Origin: Aphis gossypii
Taxonomy: Eukaryota; Arthropoda; Insecta; Hemiptera; Aphididae
Assembly: GCF_020184175.1 (NCBI RefSeq)
Contig: NC_065533.1
Location: 57,698,351 to 57,762,350 of the forward strand
DNA length: 64,000 bases
Direction: 5' to 3'
This document shows, piece by piece, positions 13,187-24,086 of the stretch (the stretch's first letter is position 1; each line of letters starts with the position of its first letter). Below the pieces are notes generated by a model that worked only from the letters and a program-made list of their open reading frames with translations, made no database searches and had not been told where the DNA came from. The position numbers and the translations under genes are program-made.

Positions 13187-13533
13187 TGTGGTTTATGGTA
13201 ATAAATAATCACTCACAATTTATAAAATATTAAGCACTATATTACTGTGATATGTATGTACAAGAATGAAATATAACAAACAAATACCAATTACGCGTAC
13301 AATATTACTGCGAACTGAATAACACGGTAAGTCGCGATACGTAGTCACTGACGGAATGAAATTGAGCATCTGATCAGCTGGTATTTATAGGCTCCGCTTT
13401 GTTCTAGAACATCCCCGAATATACTCTAGCGAGACCATCGCGGAATATTCTAGAACATGGGTTTTTCCTATTGTACGCTGTCGACATCGTAAATAATTTG
13501 GGCGGCTCGTTGTGTATTGTTCACGTCGCCACA
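13187..13533 (-). repeat. Gypsy 3' LTR (element sense)
   Basis: 347 bp. By eye it differs from the other LTR only by one base in an A run (GAATGAAATTG here, GAATGAAAATTG there). Confidence 0.92.
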
Positions 13534-13567
13534 TCACCCCCCTACCAGTGATGGAGTCAGCAGGAAC

Positions 13568-14150
13568 TTATTTGAAGACGTTCGGGGAAATGGACTCTTC
13601 TACCGGAACGTGTTTTCCTGTCTTTTGTTTCTGGTGTCGGTTCTTCTGTTTTGGTTCCTTATTTGCGATAGATTCGGGTGTGGCATGTTTCATGTTTCTG
13701 GAGCTAACCTCCTCGTGTATGTCATCAGCAATTATGTAGGCTGGTTTCAGTCTATCAATAGTCACTGTTATCTTTTCCCTTTCACGTCAATGCAGAAGGT
13801 TTTCCGATTGCGACTTACAACTGGGTATGGGCCGTCGTACGGCATTTGTAGACAGTTTTTCGGTCCATCATGACGAATAAACACTTGTTTGGAGGTGGCG
13901 AGGTCCTTAAATATGAAATTTTTCTTTTCTCCGTGGCAGGTTCCATTTACCGGTTGTATCTGGCGAATCTGGTGTCGAAGATCCTTGATGAACTCCGCTG
14001 CGTTCTCAAACTTAGCGTCATCTGATCTTGTTGAGAGAAATTCACCAGGTAGACGAAGTGGTTCTCCGAGTACAAGTTCTGCGGATGTGGACTTCAGATC
14101 CTCGCGCCAAGCTGCTCGTATGCCTAATAAGACTGTTGGAGTATTTCAGT
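13568..14150 (-). pseudogene. Gypsy integrase C-terminal part in shifted frame
   Basis: Immediately after the frameshift near 14150 the integrase continues in the next frame (LLGIRAAWREDLK, FIRHDGP, MPYDGPYPVV, ITVTIDRLKPAYI) and ends with a basic tail and a stop at 13568. These are the usual C-terminal integrase features of the Gypsy superfamily. It is the 3' remainder of one pol gene. Confidence 0.8.
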
Positions 14151-16618
14151 CCACCGTTTGTTCTGGTGACATTTGATAGCGGCCTTAAGCTGTCGATGGC
14201 TTCGTTCTACCATACCGTTTGCTGAAGGGTGGTAGGCCGTAGTCCTAAGGTGATTTGTACCAGTCAAATATCCTAGATACTTGAAAAGGTTTGATTCGAA
14301 TTGTCTCCCTTGATCAGTCGTTATAATAAGAGGTGTACCAAATCTTGAAATCCAATGTGTATAAAATGCTCGGGCGACAGTCTCTGCTTCTTGGTTCTCC
14401 AAAGGTATCACTTCCGGCCATCGAGTAAATCTATCGATACACGTAAGGCAGTAGCGGAATCCTTCTGAATATGGCATAATGATGAGGTCTAAATGTACAT
14501 GTTCGAATCTTTGTGATGGTTGAGGGAATGAACCAAGTGGTGCTGAAACATGACGTGTTATTTTAGCTCGTTGACACTCGATGCATGCTCGGGCCCATTG
14601 TTTACAGTCCTTGTTGATAGAAGGCCATACAAACCGTTGTGTTACCAATTTGGTAGTGGCTTTTATGCCTGGATGTGAAAGACGATGGACAGTATTAAAA
14701 GCAGCACGTCGAAAAGTTTTTGTAATGAAAGGTCGGGCGGTTGGTGTCATAGTGTCGCAAAACACAGGAACATCCATGCCGGGCATTTGAATTTGCTTAA
14801 GCTGTAGTCCAGTGTCACTCCGTAAATACGTTTTTAATTCGTCGTCTTCTTGTTGAGATTTAGCCAGGGCAGTATAATCCAGTGTATCCGAAAGAACTTC
14901 CACTCGAGAGAGAGCGTCGGCCACGATGTTCTGTTTACCTGGCACATATCTTATGTCTGTAGTAAACTGTGAGATATAATCTAGGTGACGAAATTGGCGT
15001 GGTGAGCACTTTTCAAGTTTCTGCTGAAAGGCGAAAGTGATGGGTTTGTGGTCAGTGAAAATGGTAAAATTGCGAGTTTCTACCATGTGTCGAAAATGTT
15101 TGACAGCAAGATAGATAGCAAGGAGTTCACGATCGTAGGCTCCGTATTTAGATTCAGTTACTGAAAGTTTTTTTGAAAAGAATGCGAGAGGCTGCCATCC
15201 CGTGTTGACGAATTGTTGGAGAGTCGCGCCCACTGCGGTGTCAGAAGCATCACTTACAATGGCCAATGGTGCATTGTCGCGAGGATGAGCAAGTAACGTG
15301 GCTGAGGCAAGTTTTTCTTTACAATTTTCGAAAGCAGCAGTAGCTTCAGGTGTCCAGTTGATAGGAGTTTTGCCTTTGAGATTGGGAACCAGTAAGACGT
15401 TCAATGGTGCTTGTGCTTCTGAAGCTCCGGGTATAAAACGTCGATAGAAGTTTATCATACCCAGGAACTGTCGTAACCCTTTTGCTGATGTCGGTTTCTT
15501 GTATTTCAAGATGTCGTCGATTCTGTCAGGTAAAGGACGTGTGCCATCTGTGGAAATAAGGTAACCTAGGAATTTGACTTCTTTTTGTCCGAAAACGCAC
15601 TTGGAAGGGTTGATTACTAGAGAGTATTCACGTAACCGATTGAAAATGATCTGTAAGTGCTTGATATGTTCTTCTTCAGAAGTAGAAGCTACCAGTATAT
15701 CATCGATATAACTGAAACAAAACTCAAGTCCACGGAGTACTTCGTCAATAAAACGTTGGAACGTCTGAGCTGCGTTTCTGAGTCCGAAAGACATAAAAGG
15801 AAACTCGAAAAGTCCAAATGGTGTTATTATGGCCGTTTTATTGATATCTTCCTCTGCTACAGGAATTTGATTATAGGCTCTTACCAGATCGATTGTTGAG
15901 AAAATGTTTTTTCCGTGAAGGAAGTGTGTGAAATCCTGGATGTGACGAACTGGGTAGCGGTCTGGGATAGTTCGAGTATTAAGTGCACGATAATCTCCAC
16001 AGAGTCGCCATGCGTCCGTAGTGTTCTTTGAAACCAGGTGGAGTGGTGAAGACCAAGGGCTTTTAGAAGGTCGAGCTATACCCAAATTTAGCATAGTCTC
16101 AAACTCCTTTTTGGCTCCCTTGAGTTTGTCAGGGGCTAGACGCCTTGGTTTACACGCGACGGGAGATCCTGGTGTCGTCTGGATGTAATGTTTGGTGTTG
16201 TGTTTGATGTCCTTGATTACTCCAACAGGTCGGGTTATCTCAGGATACTCCTGTAATAAGTCATGGTACCTTGTTGTTCCGACAACTGTTTTGATGGATT
16301 GTATGTCGCATTTCGCAGCTTGACCCTGTACAGTGAGTTGCGTGAGACCGTCCAAGAGACGTTGATTACGTATATAAATCTCCAAGTGAAAACTCGACGA
16401 AGTCCGAAATCAAGAGCAAGTGTAATAGTTCCGTACGTAGCAATGGTCGTCCCGTTGGCTGCTGATAGGGAGTAGTCCGATTTATCTCGTTGACCTTGAA
16501 CCACACTGCGTGGGTATACACATAAATCGGCTCCAGTGTCAATAAGAAATTGTATTCGTGAGACACGATCGGTTAGAAATAGGCGGCGTGGAAATGGCAT
16601 TGGCTCACTGGCCGCCAT
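14124..16618 (-). pseudogene. Gypsy pol: protease, reverse transcriptase, RNase H, integrase N-terminal and core
   Basis: The frame 16618-16235 carries the aspartic protease active site (FLIDTGADLCVYP). The RT frame, open from 16385 to 14124, follows in another phase. The join falls where the end of protease and the linker should be, and the sequence jumps from FTWRF to IRNQRLLDG, so roughly 100 bp appear to be deleted. RT shows LCGDYRALN, DLVRAYNQIPV and the YIDDILVA catalytic motif. RNase H shows IVSDASDTAVGA, YDRELLAIY, FTDHKPI and YVPGKQNIVADALSR. Integrase shows the HHCC zinc-binding region (HRLSHPG...CIEC) and the core Asp/Asp/Glu in HLDLI, TTDQGRQFES and HPSANGMVERSHR. The frame ends at 14124 because of a one-base frameshift just upstream (RWTEILQQSY then stop). 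Confidence 0.9.
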
Positions 16619-16632
16619 CAGTGATTGCCTTT

Positions 16633-17433
16633 CTAGTTTTCCGACTTATATGTACATGGCTTTACACATTTCTGGGAGTTGGATCCAAAACGCCAGTGAT
16701 ACCAACAGATTCCATTGACACCGTGTGAATTACGACTTCGTGATCGAGATCTTGAACGATGGGCACTAGGATCGGGGCTTCGCCCACGTGCAGGACGGGT
16801 GTTGATCTCAGCGATTTCTTTTCTCAGCGCCGTGATTTCCTGATTAATCCCTAGCGCTAGCTGTGAAAGCTTAAGATTTAACGTAGCTTCCAGAGTATTA
16901 CTCACAGTTGATTCCGCGATCTAAGGTAGCATAGGACCAGACGCGTCTGCAATATTATCTGCGTGTGCTGCGAGGTCCTCGAGTTTGCAGTCCTTGACGA
17001 TCGCCAGCGCTACCTGAATACTTTTCGGTAGTCGGCCCATCCACAGCGTTTTTAACAGTGTTTCAGGAATGGAGGTGTCAGCTAGGCTTTGAAGATGGCG
17101 TAAAAATTGCGATGGTTTTCTATCACCCATTTCGACCCGTTCCAATAGTTGGCGAGTTTTTTCTTCTTGGGATGCGCTGAGACGTTTGACCAATTCTTGT
17201 TTAATTTTTACGTACCTGTTTTCCGATGGTGGTGCCATTATGATATCTTTCACTTCAACCGCATATTTGGGTGGTAATGCGCCGACAACATACCCAAATT
17301 TCGTACTGTCGATCTTGATACCTGCGCTGGCAAAACTTCCCTCGACCATGGCGAACCAAAGTTCGGGATCCGAAGAAATGAACTCGGGAATTTTCACCGC
17401 GACTCTTGCTACTGACGATTCATTGTTTTCCAT
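16633..17433 (-). pseudogene. Gypsy gag with an in-frame stop
   Basis: The reading frame starts at an ATG at 17433, about 20 nt inside the 5' LTR boundary. The first part has a retrotransposon capsid-like region (PELWFAMVEGSFASAGI, later RLPKSIQVAL). A TAG at 16923-16921 interrupts it. The same frame then continues through LKLSQLALGINQEITALRKE, an Arg/Ser-rich tract (HRSRSRSRSRNS) and a zinc-knuckle-like CWYHWRFG...CVKPC, and stops at 16633. The product would coat the RNA genome in a particle. The single in-frame stop may be a real lesion or a sequencing error. Confidence 0.8.
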
Positions 17434-17452
17434 CACGTCGAGGTCACCAATT

Positions 17453-17800
17453 TGTGGTTTATGGTAATAAATAATCACTCACAATTTATAAAATATTAAG
17501 CACTATATTACTGTGATATGTATGTACAAGAATGAAATATAACAAACAAATACCAATTACGCGTACAATATTACTGCGAACTGAATAACACGGTAAGTCG
17601 CGATACGTAGTCACTGACGGAATGAAAATTGAGCATCTGATCAGCTGGTATTTATAGGCTCCGCTTTGTTCTAGAACATCCCCGAATATACTCTAGCGAG
17701 ACCATCGCGGAATATTCTAGAACATGGGTTTTTCCTATTGTACGCTGTCGACATCGTAAATAATTTGGGCGGCTCGTTGTGTATTGTTCACGTCGCCACA
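17453..17800 (-). repeat. Gypsy 5' LTR (element sense)
   Basis: 348 bp, begins TGTGGTTTATGG on the plus strand and ends CGTCGCCACA. It should hold the promoter for the minus-strand transcript. Confidence 0.92.
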
Positions 17801-20503
17801 TGGTCTATCTAATAATGGAACATTATCGCATTGAAGTGAATTAAATACAGTTTTGTCAAGTGCAAATTTATTGTTACAAAGGCTTATTATTTTTAAATCA
17901 ATATTTTTTATATTTAATGTTTGTAAGTTATTAGTTAAAATTAATAAAAATGTTTCAGCTTGATAAATTATTTTGAACGCACATTCTGAGGGAGAAATTA
18001 ACCCACCGTTATTTTTAAAATCAACAAATTTTGAATATTCTAAATGATGATTATAACTGTGTTCAGATAATACTTTGAGGAGCGATTGTATACATGAATT
18101 ACAGTCTAATAAAGGTATGATTTTTTTTAACGCATAGCCAGTAATATAATATATAATATTTTTTTTTGAGTCTTCATAACTACTATTTGAATGATTTAAT
18201 AAAGTTGATCTATTTATTATTTCAATTTCATCAATATCACTGAAATTATCATTACTAATATTTATATTTTGTTTTTTTTTGTTATATTTGAAGGAAAAAA
18301 TAGATAATGTTGCATCGTCGTCAAAAGTATTACAGTTTCCGTGAGAGGAACAAGTTACAGAATTTTTAAGCAATATTTGTTTCAGTGCTGTTTTAAATTG
18401 AATAACATTAGGGTTATTATTTGCACCATATCGTTGCCGTATACGGCCGAATAATAACTCTATGTGGTCTTGAGAAAACCTGTAAGTTAAAATATATTTA
18501 AAATTTAAATTTTGGGTAAATATCATTTCAGATATTTCAAAAATTGATTTGACTTCAGCTGCAAATCCTAATATAAAAGTTTTTTTGTTAGATTTAAAAA
18601 GAAATTTATTTTCAAATTTTAAACTAAATAAATAATTAATAAATGGAACTATTTTATCCTTAATAAATTGTATGTTAGACCTAAAAATTGGACTTTTATA
18701 ACCTTTTGAAAATGGCGATCTAGAATTTAAAAAATCAAATATTTGGTCTATAGTTCTACAAAAGTTTATAGTTTCATCACACCCTGAAAATTGTTTGTAG
18801 TTATTATTTTTTAGATATTGAAGTGCATTGGCTGTTGAAGAACTCAACAGTTGTACAGCTATTTTTACTTTCATTTTATTTTGTTTCCAATTTATGTGTA
18901 AATTAGATATTTTATTTGCAAATTTTAGAGATAGGGTAGTCTGTAATTCATGTAAATATTCAAAATAACACCATTTAATTTCTCCTGTCATAGATTCAAC
19001 AACCAAACAATTTCCTATGGTGTTGCGAGCTAATTTAACCATATGACAAGCATCTGGTATAAAAAATATTTTTTCACCATTAATTGGATGTTTAAACCAA
19101 GATTTAATTGAATCAAAATCATCACCAAACTCACATCCTAATAATTTTAGTGTTGAGAAGTTTGTGAATGCTCCATCACATGTAACACCCCATATACGCA
19201 ATTCTGATTGGTATGCTAAACTAAGTGCTGTTTTAATTAGCTCGGCTTGAACAACGGCATTCACTTTATTTTGTAAAAAATATCCAATAGGCAACTTCCA
19301 TTTACCATTTAAACTAACTAACATAAATACTAATACTTCTGTTGCTGCTGTTTCTGAACTCTCTAAACTTACCTCACCACCAAAATCACAGTAGCCGACA
19401 AATTTGTGAGTTTTCTTGTCCCAAATTATTTGTTTTTTTATGCTCATTGCATCTAATATTAAATTACATTCTTTGTCTTCAGGGCTCAAAGTCTTTAATG
19501 CTTGGAATACCTCAGAGAAAAATCCTGGTTCACCGTTCACTGATGAAGTCCATGATCGGATAGCAGTTGGATGTGGAAGTTTTAAAATTGTTCTGAAATA
19601 TATTTTACTATAGAATATTTTAAATATATAACTTTAAACATAATATTTAATAAAATTATTTTTTACTAACCTACAATATTTATATGCTTTAGGGGAATAG
19701 TAATTTAGAGTTAGTGCAAACTTTTTTAGCTCATTACTATATCTTTGACCAGTTGCCTTTTTATTTTGGTTATTTATCTGGTTTTTAAATAACTCCTTAG
19801 ACATGCCTTCAAATTCATCCAACAATGTGTCATGTTCATTATTTCCAATCAAGCCTTTCTTTCTAATACTCCGAAGTAGTTCTTTAAGATTAGTTATTTT
19901 ACTTTTTAATCTTCGTACTTGTTGACTTAATCTTTTAATTTTATATTTAAATTGTACTTTTTTTGGAGTTACTACTGTTTGAGGTCTACCTCGTTTTGGT
20001 GTGGTCAATAATTCTTTGGATGGGCTATTACAATATGAATGTTCAAATATTATTTGTCTTCTAACTCTTTTAGGTGTTATTGGACAATCATTATAAGAAT
20101 TATTTATACTTAAATCGATGGGATTTTCATAAACATTCATAATGCCATTATCTTTTTCTTCCGGACCTTTTGTTAGGATTTCATTTTTAGAAAAAAAAAC
20201 TGATGGAACTGCATCAGTTTTTAAGTGTAAACGTTGCCCATTAATATTTTTAAAATCCGAGTAAGTGAAATGTTTACTGCATACCCTGCTATATTTTGTA
20301 GGAACAAATCCTTTTATTTGTATAGCATCTATCCACTTTTTTGTTATTTCTTTATTTAATAAAGGAAAACTAAAAATCAAAAGATAATGTACCTATACAT
20401 TTTATTTAAATAATTTTCAAAATGATACTTACGAAAAAAAATGGATACCATTATTTGCAACTCTTTTACTGTTGCATTGCCAAACACAGCAAAAATAGAC
20501 CAT

Positions 20504-21335
20504 TTTGTCAAAAAAGAATACTACTTAGTACTTATACTATAAAAATCTAAAATTTATTAATTAGATGCCTACTTGTTTAAAAGAGCTAATCATGCATCAT
20601 CTTTTAAAAGATTGGTATGATAATAAAAATGTGTATAATATAGCAATCTATAAATATATATCCTTAATATATTAGGTATTATAATCATAATTATTTATTT
20701 TGGTCTTGCATAATTGATTTATTCATATAGGTTATAATATTTGTATTTTGGCATGGGTAACAACTAAAAAATAATTAATCAAAATCATTCTTAATAAAAG
20801 CAAATTGAATTTTACTAATTTAATGAATCATGAGTTTAAGGTTTTAACTTTTAGTCAAACGTATGAGCTGCAGATTTAATTACACCCTATGTTTAGAGTT
20901 AATACAAGTAAATTCCAGCCTTCACCTAGTTTATTTTCTTTTATATTAAATTAAATTATTTGTTCTTTCTCTTTGTTTACATTATTATGTTGTAGTATGA
21001 CTTAGGTTAGGAAACATACTTAGGAACATAAACATTTATTTTTATATTTAGTTAATTTATTAAATGAACTCAGATCAACCAAATTCAAGCATGTGTGTAT
21101 TGGATAAGCTTTAAACTTTTTTATTTAACATGTTTATCTGCATTGTATTTCTCGTTTATTATAATAAATAATATTATTATTGTTATTATTAATTAACTAA
21201 AATAATAATAGAATTTAAGATAATAATTATATTTATTATAATTATATATTAATTATACATTTTTAATAGTTTTGTTTCCCGCCATAACATTATTACGGTT
21301 TATCACTTTATCATAATATATATTTTGTAAACATT
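20504..21335. other. Outer-element 5' region upstream of its transposase
   Basis: AT-rich sequence between the transposase start codon and the right inverted arm. It must contain the promoter of the minus-strand transposase. No distinct motif could be assigned. Confidence 0.5.
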
Positions 21336-21796
21336 CACCTCTTAGATAAGAGAATTTCGGCCATTTCGTAGGCTTCATAATTTTTACATTATAGGAATAG
21401 GGAGTCGTCTATCTAGTATTTTTATATATCTGTGTAAATATCGAACATACGTATATCGACCGTACACTAAGTTTAATAATTATTTATTTATTTTGTTACT
21501 ATCTACGAATATTTTGTATTTTTGGAAACATGGGAAATTGTCTGTATTGAAAAATACTGTCAAACCTATATAATTAATAATTATTAATAAATCGCAAATG
21601 AACAAATTGTCGAAATATGAAGGAAAAATGGAATTATTGAGAAATATGTAAAAATATGTAGTTATGGCAAAATATATAAAATAAAATTTAATTCTTTTAA
21701 TAGGAAATCCATTGAAACGAATTCATCACTTACCTACCTAAATTAATTTACCAAGTCACATTAAAAATATGCATTTACATATAAATCCGAGCCCTA
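21336..21796. repeat. Right inverted arm of the outer element
   Basis: On the opposite strand it matches the left arm (5612-5947 plus 12168-12262) at the outer TAGGGCTCGGATTTATA and again in the inner block ending GTAAACATT. The middle is more diverged but shares repeated AAATATGTA words. Confidence 0.75.
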
Positions 21797-21804
21797 CTTA
21801 TCAT
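21797..21804. repeat. Right TSD of the outer transposon (CTTATCAT)
   Basis: An exact copy of 5604-5611, directly after the terminal GAGCCCTA. Confidence 0.9.
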
Positions 21805-24086
21805 ATAATATTGTTGTTGACTTCTATATGACTATATTATAAGTCAAAATATACACGTTTCAAAAATTATGTAAATAGGATTGTGGTATATTTAAAATAT
21901 TTTTAAAAATAGTTTTTTTTTTTATTTATGGTGTTTAAATTAGTCAAAAAGCTGAAAGAGAAATTTTAAATTTATCGCCATTACGTATTAGTGTATTATA
22001 TATAAGTACTATTATTTCCTATGCATAATGATTTATATTCTATATAAACGAATATATAGTATACGAAGATAGTAACGAATTACTCAAATTAAGTACATGT
22101 AAACGATAAAATTATTTTTTTTTTAATATGTTTATAGATTTTCGTTATCGGAAATATTCGTATTGATATTTGAAAATCATAAGTCGATAGTGTTTTACCT
22201 AATAAGGGGAACAGTTAAATTTTACACAGTGTAAAACAGTAAAATCTAGAAAGTTTAAAAATAAAATGATTTAAAAATCCCTAATACTTACCAAGATATT
22301 GACTGATTTATGTTAAAAAAATCACCGTGTATATTTTGGTAGTTTTTTTTTTGGAGCATTATATGCACCCGTTACTGTGTTATGTTTTTGGAAAGCGGTT
22401 AAGCTTACACACACAAACACACATCAACAAATGTGTTGTTGATATAGCATAACATTAGGTTTTAAAAATATTTTTTGATTATCAGCTCCTCAACAGCTCC
22501 CTAATAATAAAATATTTAAAAAAAAAAAAATATTCTAATACTTACACAAATACCTACTTGATGTACCCGCCGCGCCTATGGACAAAAACATCATATTATT
22601 ATGCTGCTTCGGGGGTAGGCTATACACCGTTAATCGTTAATTATTTTTCTTTAATTTATCAGAAATTATACATCCAAATTACAATAGAAATCGATTAACA
22701 CAACACCGAATAACGTCATCACGACTTATCGGTTAATGTATCCAAATAAATTTAAATCTTGGTCGAATTAGGTATACTGGGTGATTTTTTTACCATAAAT
22801 CAGTCATTATCTCGGTAAGTTCTAGGAATTGTAATATATATATATTTTTAAACTTTTTAGGTTTATTTTACACTGTGTTATAATTTTGATAATTTTAACT
22901 GCTCCCCTTGTTATAGGTAAAACACTATAAACTTTTAATTTTCAAACAGCAATACCTATTGGCTATTTTCAATAACGAAAATCCATAAACATATTGAAAA
23001 AAAAAAATTTTAACGTTTACAGTGGGTACTTAATTTGAGTAATTCGTTTTTGACTTATGAACGTTCAAAAATTCGTTAAATTTGCTGCTACTGGGTATTG
23101 GGTAATTGATCAAATCCAAAAGTAAAAACCAGTTGTCAAAACAAAATTTTATGTCGATATAAATATGATATATATTGATATCCATAACAGCCATAACCGA
23201 TAATAACTAATAAGTATAAATAGTATAATGGTCATACTAATCAGACCTTTCTATATCCTATCACTGACCATTGTACATAACGGATTTTTATAGCTTGGTG
23301 CCTTGGTCTGCTAAATTGAGAGCATACAGAACAATAATATGCAACTCCTACAACTTCCAAGCCCTTCTTATTATTATATTGGTTAAATTTTTTACGACTA
23401 CCTCTCCTCACCAAGTAGGTATGTACTCGTACAGTCAATGTGATAGTATAAACTACATATTATTATATTATGTAAATACAATTATAACATAACATTATTT
23501 TCTAAATAAAATATAAGAAATTTAAAACTAAACCGAAAACCGGTAATTATTATTTTTATTGGCATTATTGCAGTTTGTTATTTTTGAAGTAATTTACATT
23601 AACAATATTAAATATATTTTAGAGAATATAATCGATATAAAAGTGACAAAAATAAACTTTTAGTGAAGTTAAATTTTAATATTTTTTTATTCATCGATTG
23701 AAAATGATTGCCTTAGGCGCAAATAGGAGGGGGGCTAGAAGGACTTAGCCAGACAAAATTTATTAAAAAATCAATAAACGATTAGAATAAAAAAAATTGT
23801 TATATAGCCCACCCAAGTCAAAAACTAAAATTACGTCTATAGTAATTGCACAAATTCCAGCATAGTTTATTTATTTATTTATTCATTAATAATCGACATA
23901 TTAGGTAGGTACGCTCGCAGATGAATTATTTTTATTTGAAAATGCATGTGGTCACTTGTAGGATTTTGCCGAGTACATAATATAGCGACGACAGTATTGG
24001 TCAGACACGGTACCATCTTAAAATATTAATATTATTTTGAAATTAAGCCCATATTCAAATAAACATTTTTTTCATTTAATTGTTAG
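21805..24086. other. Non-coding stretch with a foldback element
   Basis: No gene is supported. The notable content is the inverted-repeat element at 22074-23048. I searched here by eye for a THAP-coding exon belonging to the next gene and found none. Confidence 0.55.
22074..23048. mobile_element. Foldback-type element with about 280-bp inverted arms
   Basis: The left arm 22074-22346 and right arm 22764-23048 are inverted copies with clear similarity along their whole length. Both begin AACGAATTACTCAAATTAAG at the outer edge and share TAGTGTTTTACCTA, GGGGA(A/G)CAGTTAAA and GACTGATTTATG inside. A central part of about 420 bp separates them and has no coding potential. No clear TSD could be picked out. 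Confidence 0.8.

Larger units (their letters stand above)
13187..17800 (-). mobile_element. Young Gypsy-superfamily LTR retrotransposon (4.6 kb) with damaged coding region
   Basis: Two direct LTRs of 347 and 348 bp, ending TGTGG/CCACA in element sense, flank gag- and pol-like frames on the minus strand. A purine-rich tract (GGTAGGGGGGTGA in sense) abuts the 3' LTR, as expected for second-strand priming. A conserved TTGGTGACCTCGACGTGAT lies two bases after the 5' LTR and is a plausible primer-binding site. No envelope gene is present. Gene order is gag, protease, reverse transcriptase, RNase H, integrase. Several defects make this copy non-autonomous: an in-frame stop in gag, a deletion after protease and a frameshift late in integrase. 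Confidence 0.93.
13030..20503 (-). pseudogene. THAP-domain P-type transposase of the outer element, split by a Gypsy insertion
   Basis: Three coding exons with good splice sites: 20503-20433, 20369-19671, and a last exon beginning at 19592. Exon 1 starts MVYFCCVWQCNSK, and exon 2 continues FSFP, WIDAI and CSKHF, together forming a THAP DNA-binding zinc finger of the C2CH type. Residues about 190-240 are basic and coiled-coil-like. The RNase-H-like core shows LILDAMS (Asp near residue 304), TCDGAFTN (Asp near 396), PDACHMVKLARN and QDHIELLFG (Glu near 635). The last exon runs to 17801, is interrupted by the Gypsy element after residue 854, and resumes at 13182 to a stop at 13030. Without the insertion and one TGGT the frame is open for about 904 residues, with no other stop or frameshift seen. 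The insertion removes the last 50 residues from the reading frame. Confidence 0.9.
5612..21796 (-). mobile_element. Outer P-superfamily-like DNA transposon, about 16.2 kb including nested insertions
   Basis: Both ends carry TAGGGCTCGGATTTATA as inverted repeats, flanked by the perfect 8-bp duplication CTTATCAT. After the inserted P element is removed from the left arm, the arms are about 440 and 460 bp. They match again near their inner ends: 12168-12262 against 21336-21436 on the opposite strand share ATATATAAAAATACTAGATAG and CTCTTATCTAAGAGGT. The only gene between the arms is a minus-strand THAP/P-type transposase, so that gene is taken as the element's own. Subtracting the nested P element, the Gypsy copy and one TSD of each leaves about 5.35 kb. 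P and hAT elements both make 8-bp TSDs; the TAGGG terminus is more hAT-like, so the superfamily rests on the transposase. Confidence 0.85.

Noticed and set aside
13512..14225. Plus-strand open frames in the Gypsy region
   Set aside because: Antisense of integrase and the LTR; no matching protein family.
24007..24020. CACGGTACCATCTT as a left end of the third P-related element
   Set aside because: Only the first five bases match the P terminus, and the 8-mer before it does not match the bases after 26939.
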